Below are positions 7,003 through 13,413 of a stretch of DNA of 15,741 nucleotides, one piece after another. Made by a program: the position numbers and the translations under genes. Source of the stretch: Acidimicrobiia bacterium (GTDB taxonomy: Bacteria > Actinomycetota > Acidimicrobiia > Acidimicrobiales > Ilumatobacteraceae); contig RFOJ01000008.1 in the NCBI GenBank assembly GCA_009926705.1, positions 1-15,741 on the forward strand, read 5' to 3'. Numbering within the stretch: position 1 is the first letter of the stretch; the number at the start of each line of letters is the position of its first letter. The notes under the pieces are model-generated. The model was given only the letters and a program-made list of their open reading frames with translations. It had not been told where the DNA came from and did not search any database.

Positions 7003-7452
7003 ATGACCACCATCGATACCCACGCTCTTCCCGATGACTTCGACATTCGCGGTCCGATCGGCGACATCGACTGGACGCAGTTCGCGAATTGCAAAGGCAA
7101 GACCCATCTCTTTTTTGCACCGAAAGCTGAGCGTCCCCAGGCCCGTGCGCGTCGCGAGGCGAAGGCCCGCTCGTTGTGCGATAAGTGCGTCGTGAAAGAC
7201 ACCTGCCGCGAGTTCGCGCGCGTCAACCACGAGTACGGCCTCTGGGGTGGCGAGAGTGAAGAAGAGCGTCACTTGGCTGGCTACACCATTGCTGCACCGG
7301 TTGGTCTGCGTAGCGCGAAGTATCGCAACTTGCGCGACAAGGGAATCCCTGCTGACGTCGCCATCGCGACGAGCGACGGTTCGGTGGCGATGGTCGACCA
7401 GCCGATTTCCATCATCGCCGGCGAACCCGCATTCACTGACGAACCGGCCTGA
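7003..7452 (+). CDS. WhiB-family iron-sulfur transcriptional regulator
   Basis: Actinobacterial small protein with a [4Fe-4S] cluster that senses oxygen, NO or redox state and acts with the main sigma factor. The 149 residues hold the four cluster cysteines C30, C59, C62 and C68 (C-x28-C-x2-C-x5-C) and the GLWGG turn (79-83) followed by the charged 'ESEEERH'. A C-terminal extension of about 55 residues has no recognisable motif. ATG 7003 is chosen because it begins a usual WhiB N-terminus and has GAGG 5 nt upstream; the open frame back to 6871 runs through the leader hairpins. I cannot say which WhiB subgroup it belongs to. It ends 9 bp from the convergent thioesterase. Confidence 0.9.
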   Translation: MTTIDTHALPDDFDIRGPIGDIDWTQFANCKGKTHLFFAPKAERPQARARREAKARSLCDKCVVKDTCREFARVNHEYGLWGGESEEERHLAGYTIAAPVGLRSAKYRNLRDKGIPADVAIATSDGSVAMVDQPISIIAGEPAFTDEPA

Positions 7453-7461
7453 GCCGGCGAC

Positions 7462-8205
7462 TTACTTCGGCGCGTCGCGCATCGCCAACAATTTGGCGAA
7501 CAGTTCCGGCCGCATTGCGATGAAGAGTCCCGTCGCTTCGGCACACAGCGTGTCGCCGTGGTGCACGGTGCCGCGGGTATAGATCTTGCGTCCCTCGACG
7601 CGCTCGCACCATCCACGAAACACAAGCTCTCGCAGAATCGGCGTTGGCGAGCGGTAGTCCACCGACAAGTTGGCGGTCATCCCTGGGTTGCCCGAGGCCG
7701 ACTGCGCGACACCGAGCACTTCGTCGAAAGCGCTCGCGATGAAACCACCGTGCACGCAGCCCGGCGCTCCTTCGTAGGTGTTGCTGAAGGTCACACGGGC
7801 CTCCACGGTCGCGTGCTCGCCTTCTTTCACTGTCGTAATGACAAGTGGAGCCGCAATCGGATTGATTGATCCCATCATCGGACTGCGCGCCAGAAAGTTT
7901 CGGCCGCGCTCAATGAGTGCGGCCTCGCTGACGCCGGGCGGCGTGCCGTGAGCCTTCGCGACCAGCGCCTCGACTCCGGCATGTACGTGGTCGCGGGCAC
8001 GGCGGATGTCGTCGGGGGTTGCGTCAGTCGAGATGATTTCTCGAATCATTGCCCGCACTTCATCAGCAAGTTCAACTCGGGCGACATCGCCATCGGTGAG
8101 CGGGCCAGCCTGCACATGGAAGCCACCGAACTGGTTGGTGGCTGAGGGCGTCACACCAGCCGCAGCTTCCCCGAGGCTCTTTGATGCTGACTCGCTGGCG
8201 CTCAC
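7462..8205 (-). CDS. Hotdog-fold thioesterase (PaaI-like)
   Basis: Probably hydrolyses an acyl-CoA or similar thioester. Of 247 residues the last 140 or so form the hotdog domain, with the signature 'GAPGCVHGGFIASAFDEVLG' (H152-G-G, D161) and the strands 'MTANLSVDYRSPTPI' and 'YTRGTVHHGDTLCAEATGLF'. About the first 75 residues are an additional N-terminal part, in part helical ('ELADEVRAMIREIIS'), not needed for the fold. GTG 8205 is chosen because GGAGG lies 7 nt before it and because it overlaps the xthA stop as GTGA; the frame is open further up only as a shadow of xthA. Substrate not predictable. Confidence 0.87.
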   Translation of the reverse strand: MSASESASKSLGEAAAGVTPSATNQFGGFHVQAGPLTDGDVARVELADEVRAMIREIISTDATPDDIRRARDHVHAGVEALVAKAHGTPPGVSEAALIERGRNFLARSPMMGSINPIAAPLVITTVKEGEHATVEARVTFSNTYEGAPGCVHGGFIASAFDEVLGVAQSASGNPGMTANLSVDYRSPTPILRELVFRGWCERVEGRKIYTRGTVHHGDTLCAEATGLFIAMRPELFAKLLAMRDAPK

Positions 8206-8972
8206 GTCGACACCTCCATCAGCACCGGCGCATGATCGCTGGGTTGCTCGCCCTTGCGCGCGTTTCGGTCGATGGCAGTCCACATCGTGGCGTCGGCGAT
8301 GTTCGAAGTCGCGAGCAACAAGTCGATGCGCATGCCCCAGCCGCGATGGAACGAGCCGTTGCGGTAATCCCACCACGAGTAGATACCAGGCTCTGGGTGC
8401 TGCTCGCGCAGCACGTCGCGCAGACCCCAGCCGTACAGCGCCTCCAGTCTTTCGCGCTCTGCGGCACTCACATGCGTGGAACCCTCGAGCGCCTTGGTGT
8501 CCCACACGTCGATGTCGGCTGGCGCAATGTTGTAGTCACCGCCAACGACGAGGTTGCCGCTGGGTGTGGCAATCGCCGCCACATGTTTTGCCAGCTGGTC
8601 AAGCCAGCGCAGCTTGTATTGGTAGTGCTCGTGGTCGAGGGCCCGCCCGTTGGGCACATAGACCGACACCACGGTGACCCCGCTGCAGTCGGCGGTGATG
8701 ATGCGCGCTTCGCCGTCGGGTTCACCGACGACAAAGTTCGTTCTCACGTTGTCGAGGCCCAACCGCGACAAGATGGCGACCCCGTTCCATTGGCCTTGGC
8801 CGAAGTGCGCCGACTCATAACCCATCTCTTTGAAGGTGAGCGCAGGGAACGCCTTGTCGGTCATCTTCGTTTCTTGCATGAGCACGACGTCAGGATGAAC
8901 GTCTTCCAGCCATGCCTGCACTCGCGGCAGGCGCGCCTTCAGGCTGTTCACGTTCCAGGTGGCGATCAGCAC
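8202..8972 (-). CDS. xthA: Exodeoxyribonuclease III
   Basis: Base-excision-repair nuclease (AP endonuclease and 3'-5' exonuclease), magnesium dependent. The 256 residues show the whole exonuclease/endonuclease/phosphatase fold: 'ATWNVNSL' (N7), 'QETK' (E34), 'YVPNGR' (Y105), 'GGDYNIAP' (D146, N148), 'MRIDLLL' (D217) and the final 'SDHAPV' (D246, H247). GTG 8972 is chosen because it places the family start 'LIATWN' directly at the N-terminus; the frame to 9026 adds unrelated residues. Translationally coupled with the thioesterase by GTGA overlap. Confidence 0.95.
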   Translation of the reverse strand: MLIATWNVNSLKARLPRVQAWLEDVHPDVVLMQETKMTDKAFPALTFKEMGYESAHFGQGQWNGVAILSRLGLDNVRTNFVVGEPDGEARIITADCSGVTVVSVYVPNGRALDHEHYQYKLRWLDQLAKHVAAIATPSGNLVVGGDYNIAPADIDVWDTKALEGSTHVSAAERERLEALYGWGLRDVLREQHPEPGIYSWWDYRNGSFHRGWGMRIDLLLATSNIADATMWTAIDRNARKGEQPSDHAPVLMEVST

Positions 8973-9047
8973 GCCTAAACGGTAGTTGTCGCATCGGAGA
9001 CGATGACCGTCGCAGGTCGGCCGCACCGAGCGGCATAGCCTCGGCGC

Positions 9048-9266
9048 ATGGCTCGCTCGCGTCGCCGCGCTACTCGCAACGCCAGGTCCAACCCAAAGAA
9101 CACTCGGGTCGAATCCGCAGCGAAGAAGGCAGCGCGGCGACGCGCAGGTGATGCAGCCGAGATGACCCGCTTTCGAGACGGGGTTCGCGTGCGAGCGGCA
9201 CGAATGCCGAACAAGAAGCGCGAAGCCGCCCGCCGCGCCTGCCGCGGGCCCGGACTCCGCCCGTAA
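9048..9266 (+). CDS. Possible small basic protein (72 aa)
   Basis: Lies alone on the plus strand between two minus-strand genes (8972 and 9289). The product is very rich in Arg, Lys and Ala (starts MARSRRRATR, middle 'AAKKAARRRAGDAAEM', 'NKKREAARRA'), so it would bind nucleic acid if made. No clear ribosome site precedes ATG 9048, and Arg-rich translations are common by chance in GC-rich DNA; an opposite frame (9214-8975) is open too. Its last codons contain the first copy of a 16-bp direct repeat. I do not recognise a family. Confidence 0.4.
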   Translation: MARSRRRATRNARSNPKNTRVESAAKKAARRRAGDAAEMTRFRDGVRVRAARMPNKKREAARRACRGPGLRP

Positions 9267-9285
9267 CGACCGCGGGCCCGGACTC
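9242..9285. repeat. 16-bp direct repeat, two copies
   Basis: CCGCGGGCCCGGACTC occurs at 9242-9257 and again at 9270-9285, 12 bp apart. Each copy has the 8-bp palindrome CGGGCCCG, so the copies can also pair with each other. The second copy is 3 bp after the stop of the AAA+ gene (minus strand), the first in the end of the doubtful 72-aa frame. It may stop transcription or be a small duplication. Confidence 0.6.
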
Positions 9286-9288
9286 AGC

Positions 9289-10707
9289 TCAGAGGTAGTT
9301 GCCGGGGTGCGCCCCGGTTGTCACCAGTTCTCGCGGCTGGCGCGGCTCGGGCACCACGTCAACACCGATCTGCGTGAGATCGAGCGGATCGAACTGTCCG
9401 TTGCGACCCGCCCACACGGCTTGACGACGCACCACCTCGTTGAAGAGGTTGCGCATCTCGCGACCATTTCCGAATCCTCGCCGACGCGGAAGCGAATCGA
9501 CATACGACACGAGCTTCTCGCGCGCCTCAGGAGTGAGCGTGAGTTGCTTCTCGTCGAGGTACAAGTCGAAGATGCTCGTAAGTTCTTCCGTCGAGTAGTC
9601 GGGGAAGTCGATGACCACGTCGAATCTGCTGCGCAGGCCCGGGTTGGCGTCGAGGAATCCCTGCATTTCGACGGGATACCCAGCGACGATCACGACGATG
9701 TCGCCTCGGTTGTCTTCCATGAACTTGAGCAAGGTCTCGATCGCCTCAGGGCCGTAACCCTGGTGCTGGTGCGCAGTCAGCCCGTACGCCTCGTCGATGA
9801 AGAGCACGCCGCCACGCGCCTGCTCGCACAGACGCTGTGTCTTGATCGGCGTCTGGCCGACGTAGGCGGCGATGAGCTTGGAGCAGTCGGCTTCGACCAC
9901 GTGACCCTTCTTCAAGATGCCGAGCGCCTTGTAGAGCTCGGCCACCATGCGCGCCACGGTGGTCTTGCCGGTGCCCGGGTTGCCGGTGAACACGAGGTGC
10001 GGCGACTGCTCGATGCCCGGCAATCCGCGCGCCACTCGGGCGTTGGCGAACTTGCGGGCGGCAACGAGCCGCTCGACCTCGAGTTTCACAGGCTCGAGCC
10101 CGACGAGCCGACGCAGGTCAGAGAGAATCACGCTCGTGTCCCGGTCACCTTCGTGCACGCGGGGTGCGCGAGCGCGACGCGATGCCGACGAGTCGGAGTC
10201 AGACGTGCGCAAGTCGTCGAAGTCATCGTCGACGTTGTCGTTCACTCGTTCCGCCTCGCGTTGCTTCTTCGCTTCTTCGCGCAAGAGCTTCTCCACCTTG
10301 TCGGCGGAGTTGGTCTCACGCGTCAAGGCGGGACGCTGCTCGCCCACTTGGAAGGCGATGCTGTCCAGCGACTGCACCAACTGGTCGGCGGCGATTGTGG
10401 CCACCGAGAGCGAGTGCATCGCAGTAATGGTGTGCTCGCCACCCGCGGCTTTTGTGACGCGGAACGACGTGAACGGCAACTGGCCGTTCAGTCGGTTGAT
10501 GAGCTCCTGCTTGGTGCGCGTGAGTCGGGTCGTGCAGACGTCGACTTCGAACGCAACGACGAGATGGCCGTTGAAGCGTTCGTAGATGCGCCCGGCGAAC
10601 TTGTGCCCCTCGTACACGAAGGTGAAGTTCTCCCCCACGGCAATGTCACCGTCGATGTCGGTGGCCATGTCGGTGATGAGTTGCCGCAAGTAGTCGATGT
10701 GTTCCAT
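9289..10707 (-). CDS. CbxX/CfxQ-type AAA+ ATPase with an extra N-terminal domain
   Basis: A remodelling ATPase of the group that includes CbbX, SpoVK and the EccA proteins of type VII secretion. Of 472 residues, 1-125 look like a small alpha-beta domain resembling YbjN/CesT chaperone-like folds ('ENFTFVYEGHKFAGRIYERF'). Residues 130-190 are a charged, probably coiled and disordered linker with an acidic run (DNVDDDFDD). The AAA+ domain follows: Walker A GNPGTGKT (242-249), Walker B VLFIDEAY (301-308), arginine-finger region 'GLRSRFD' (357-363) and sensor-2 region 'GNGREMRNL' (413-421). ATG 10707 is chosen because it overlaps the stop of the sigma-like gene (TGATG) and has a G-run upstream; ATG 10722 is possible. 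No ESX or Rubisco genes are near, so the client is unknown. Confidence 0.88.
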   Translation of the reverse strand: MEHIDYLRQLITDMATDIDGDIAVGENFTFVYEGHKFAGRIYERFNGHLVVAFEVDVCTTRLTRTKQELINRLNGQLPFTSFRVTKAAGGEHTITAMHSLSVATIAADQLVQSLDSIAFQVGEQRPALTRETNSADKVEKLLREEAKKQREAERVNDNVDDDFDDLRTSDSDSSASRRARAPRVHEGDRDTSVILSDLRRLVGLEPVKLEVERLVAARKFANARVARGLPGIEQSPHLVFTGNPGTGKTTVARMVAELYKALGILKKGHVVEADCSKLIAAYVGQTPIKTQRLCEQARGGVLFIDEAYGLTAHQHQGYGPEAIETLLKFMEDNRGDIVVIVAGYPVEMQGFLDANPGLRSRFDVVIDFPDYSTEELTSIFDLYLDEKQLTLTPEAREKLVSYVDSLPRRRGFGNGREMRNLFNEVVRRQAVWAGRNGQFDPLDLTQIGVDVVPEPRQPRELVTTGAHPGNYL

Positions 10708-11399
10708 CAGTTGACCCCCCATTGGTCGTAGGACACCCCGAGACCCTGAAGGAGTCGCGTGGCTTTCTTCATTTCCTTGTTCAGGTGCGTGCGCGAGACG
10801 CCAAGAACTTCTGCTGCTTCTCCTTGCGAGAGCCCGTTGATCGTGGTGAGCACGAAACCGTCAAACGCAAGTCGCGAGATGAGCTCGCTCACTTCGCCGA
10901 GCACGGTCTCTCGGTGATTGCGCTCGACCCAGGAATCCGGGTCGTCGAGACCGCCACCGTAGTTCTCGATGACGCTGCCTGCGCCGGAGTCCTCACGGTT
11001 GATGGGTTCGTCACCGATCACCGTTCGCGTGCCTCGCGCGCCGTGACCGCGTTGCGAGAGTTCACGACGCACCAAGTCGTTGAATGCGTTCGTGGCGACT
11101 GCATTCGCGCAGTGGAGCGGCGAGCGCCGCATGTGCTTGTCGAGATTCGCAATCACGATCTTGATTGCGAAATTGGCGATGTCGTCAGGCTTCAGGCCCA
11201 AGCGATTTGCTTTGGCGAATCTGCGCTTGCAGATGCGCTGCAGTGCGCGGTACGTCTGTTCGACGAAGCGCGACTGTTCTGGGGTCAGGTTGATGTTGGT
11301 GTTTGCGGTGGTTCCTTTCGTTGGTTGGTGGTTCTTGTGTTGATCGTGCTGATCGGTATTCGTACGGTGCTCCGTTTCGGTGTGTAGGTGGGTGTCCAC
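10707..11399 (-). CDS. Sigma-70-like factor (ECF-type)
   Basis: Probable RNA polymerase sigma factor. Of 230 residues, about 40-115 fit region 2 ('EQSRFVEQTYRALQRICKRR', then 'PDDIANFAIKIVIANLDKH' and 'NAFNDLVRREL'). Residues 165-215 fit region 4, with the helix-turn-helix 'LSQGEAAEVLGVSRTHLNKE' (180-199). The linker has an acidic, Gly-rich stretch. The first 38 residues are low-complexity (His, Thr, Asn, Gln) and may be untranslated, but no ATG, GTG or TTG in this frame serves a later start, so GTG 11399 is kept; no good ribosome site precedes it. A dedicated anti-sigma gene is not seen; its coupled partner is the AAA+ ATPase. Alternative: a non-sigma regulator that uses sigma-type domains. 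Confidence 0.75.
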   Translation of the reverse strand: MDTHLHTETEHRTNTDQHDQHKNHQPTKGTTANTNINLTPEQSRFVEQTYRALQRICKRRFAKANRLGLKPDDIANFAIKIVIANLDKHMRRSPLHCANAVATNAFNDLVRRELSQRGHGARGTRTVIGDEPINREDSGAGSVIENYGGGLDDPDSWVERNHRETVLGEVSELISRLAFDGFVLTTINGLSQGEAAEVLGVSRTHLNKEMKKATRLLQGLGVSYDQWGVN

Positions 11400-11470
11400 A
11401 TGGCAATCATCCCGAAGGGGTGTTACGGGAATAGGTCAAATTGCTAATTGCCTGAAGTCACTCCCCATAT

Positions 11471-11506
11471 ACGCACGGAGTCCACACTTTGTGTGCTGGC
11501 GTGCGT
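11471..11506. promoter_or_regulatory. Nested inverted repeat between the sigma-like and NrtR-like genes
   Basis: Outer arms ACGCAC (11471-11476) and GTGCGT (11501-11506) enclose inner arms CACAC (11483-11487) and GTGTG (11491-11495) around TTT. It lies 47 bp before the NrtR-like start and 71 bp before the sigma-like start, where an operator for one or both divergent genes would be expected. No factor is assigned. Confidence 0.45.
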
Positions 11507-11553
11507 TACCGTTGGGTAGGAACATCCGAATCATCCAATATACAGGACGCCCC

Positions 11554-12876
11554 ATGCCCAAGCAACCCCCCACCTCGAGTTCGCGCCCGTCGCAGGGTAA
11601 AAAGCCCCGCCCCGCTGACTTCCACGTGGCGGTCGACGTGGTGCTCTTTAGTCTCAGAAATGACCTCCTCCATATAGGGGTGGTGCAACGACGGGGGTCA
11701 GAGGCCCTCATCGACCAGAACCACCTCGCCCGCCGTCGCCACCCCGGCAGCCCGCGACGGGTCGTCGAGGTGCCCCGCGACGCCCGCCACCATTGGGCGC
11801 TGCCTGGCGGCCATGTCGGTCACACCCTCTTAGGTGACGTCTACGGCACGGGCCCCGAGCCCGACCCCAGCCTCGAGGCTGCCGCCGTGCGAGTGCTCGC
11901 CCGCGAAACCACTCTCACCCTGACGGCCGCTGATCTGCACCAAGTCAGAGCCTTTGGTGACGCTGACCGTGACCCGCGCAGTGGCCGCACCGTGTCGATC
12001 GCCTACCTCGCGGTGGTCGGCGACGACCGCGACGTGGCTCGTCACCCCGACGACGCCGTCGGCCACGTCAGTCGTGTGCAGTTTCGCCCCGTCGTCGACC
12101 TTCTGGCACGGCCGTCGCGTCTCGAGTTCGACCACGAAGACATCGTGATGGCGGCCATCAGACTGCTGCGCCAGCTCGTGCTCACCACCCCGCTGGCGGC
12201 CAGGTTCTGTCGCGACCAGTTCACCCTCGGCGAACTCCGCAGGGTCTATGAGGTGCTCTTCCACGAATCGCTCGACTCTGCCGAGAATGCCGAACGACCC
12301 GAACATGCCGGCAAGGTGCGGGCCTATCTCAAGCGGTTGGAAGAACTCGAACACACCAAGGCCCCCGAACTGCGTAACACCATCTGGCGCCTCGCTCAAA
12401 TGATGCCCACAGACGACCAACGCCGACCCGATCTGCTGTTCGACGGGCAGCGACTCGACCTGAAGCTGAGCCGCCCGACCTCGCAACAGCTGCGACGATC
12501 GTCGACACTGTCGAGTGGCGGTCTCGCCAGTCGCGGCGCCAACCCCGCCACGCCGAGTGACGACAACGCCATGGGCAGTGAGTTTGCGTCGAGTACTACG
12601 CCAGAAATCGCCGAACTCTGGCAGCGTCTGGCCCGCCAGAGCAGCACACTTCGCCCACCGCGCACGCCGCGGCTCGTCAAACGGCTTGATCCGACGAACT
12701 TTGCGCGGAAGTTTCAGAAACTGGGCATCTTGACCCCGGTCGAAGGCTCATCGAGGCCGACCTTTGACCGCTACGGCAAGCCGGCCGCGCTGTTTCAGTT
12801 GGATTCACACCGTGAGCAGACGCCGTTCTTGCTGCGGCTCGACTTTCTCGAGACCGACGACTCGACCGACGCCTAA
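11554..12876 (+). CDS. NrtR-like Nudix-domain transcriptional regulator with an insertion
   Basis: NrtR proteins join a Nudix domain that senses ADP-ribose-type ligands to a winged helix that represses NAD-metabolism genes. Residues 20-185 form the Nudix domain ('FHVAVDVVLFSLRNDLLHIGVVQR', in parts; 'WALPGGHV'), but the catalytic box is decayed: 'AAVRVLARETTLTL' lacks the REXXEE pattern. The winged helix begins at 'RDQFTLGELRRVYEVLF' (220-236) and resumes at 'LDPTNFARKFQKLGIL' (378-393), ending 'GKPAALFQLD'. About 137 residues (240-377), helical then Ser-rich and disordered, are inserted, so the 440 aa far exceed the usual 220-320. ATG 11554 has AGGACG upstream. Likely non-catalytic and ligand-sensing; target genes unknown, none for NAD synthesis nearby. 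Confidence 0.8.
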   Translation: MPKQPPTSSSRPSQGKKPRPADFHVAVDVVLFSLRNDLLHIGVVQRRGSEALIDQNHLARRRHPGSPRRVVEVPRDARHHWALPGGHVGHTLLGDVYGTGPEPDPSLEAAAVRVLARETTLTLTAADLHQVRAFGDADRDPRSGRTVSIAYLAVVGDDRDVARHPDDAVGHVSRVQFRPVVDLLARPSRLEFDHEDIVMAAIRLLRQLVLTTPLAARFCRDQFTLGELRRVYEVLFHESLDSAENAERPEHAGKVRAYLKRLEELEHTKAPELRNTIWRLAQMMPTDDQRRPDLLFDGQRLDLKLSRPTSQQLRRSSTLSSGGLASRGANPATPSDDNAMGSEFASSTTPEIAELWQRLARQSSTLRPPRTPRLVKRLDPTNFARKFQKLGILTPVEGSSRPTFDRYGKPAALFQLDSHREQTPFLLRLDFLETDDSTDA

Positions 12877-12927
12877 CTGAGCGGGTCGGGGGCACTCGCC
12901 GCCCCGCCGATTCGTCACCAACCCAGC

Positions 12928-12940
12928 CGCCACGGTGGCG
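12928..12940. repeat. 13-bp palindrome upstream of the small unknown gene
   Basis: CGCCAC-G-GTGGCG, two perfect 6-bp arms around one base, in the 180-bp gap between the NrtR-like gene and the gene at 13057. It could be an operator or part of a terminator; GC-rich palindromes of this size also occur by chance. Confidence 0.3.
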
Positions 12941-13056
12941 CGCACCGCTTCACGCGACGTCACCAACCCCGCCGCCTCGTGCGTAACCACCCGTACCGCA
13001 CACCGTTGGTCTATGGTGGCGGTCCCCAACCCCACGACCACGAGCAGGAGGCACGA

Positions 13057-13413
13057 ATGACCTATTCCGATCCGAGTCCGCAACCCTCACTCAGCGACAG
13101 TCTGAAGCGGCAGTTGATCACCGCAGCACACGACGCCGGGCTCGGCAACATCATCAACTCGACGTCACTCACGCAGAAGACCGACGGCGCAACCATCGAA
13201 CTCACACCCGCTCTCGCGCGAGCCCTCACCACGTGGCTCACCGAAGTCGCAAGTCTCACCAATGACCAACCGATCACCGCACGCGTCGTCGCGTCGGCAG
13301 ATGACACCTCGACCGACGCGTGGATGCGCGATACGACCGACGGCATCCACACGGTTCCCGTCGGGTTCAAAACCGCAACGTTTCCCAACCATTCACCGAA
13401 AGACCACTCATGA
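13057..13413 (+). CDS. Unknown 118-aa protein, coupled to the next gene
   Basis: I do not recognise a family. The strongest ribosome site in this part of the window (AGGAGG, about 5 nt before ATG 13057) shows that it is a real gene. The product starts with a Ser/Pro-rich segment, has a helical part 'SLSDSLKRQLITAAHDAGL' and a second helix 'LTPALARALTTWLTEVASL', and ends in a polar, Thr/Asp-rich tail; no signal peptide, membrane segment or cysteine is seen. Its stop overlaps the next start (ATGA, 13410-13413), so the two products are probably made in fixed ratio and may interact. A TATGGT at 13012-13017 could be a -10 box, without a good -35. Confidence 0.75.
   Translation: MTYSDPSPQPSLSDSLKRQLITAAHDAGLGNIINSTSLTQKTDGATIELTPALARALTTWLTEVASLTNDQPITARVVASADDTSTDAWMRDTTDGIHTVPVGFKTATFPNHSPKDHS

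Noticed and set aside
8181..8978. 265-aa plus-strand frame opposite xthA
   Set aside because: Antisense of a clear exonuclease III gene; no family features.
9307..10731. 474-aa plus-strand frame opposite the AAA+ gene
   Set aside because: Shadow of the AAA+ coding strand: the product has no motifs and the opposite frame has intact Walker A, Walker B and sensor motifs.
10722..11387. 221-aa plus-strand frame opposite the sigma-like gene
   Set aside because: Antisense shadow; the minus frame has a recognisable region 4 helix-turn-helix and couples to the AAA+ gene.
12877..12912. GC-rich partial stem after the NrtR-like stop, considered as a terminator
   Set aside because: Pairing is irregular (GCGGG with CCCGC around a bulged centre) and no T-run follows.
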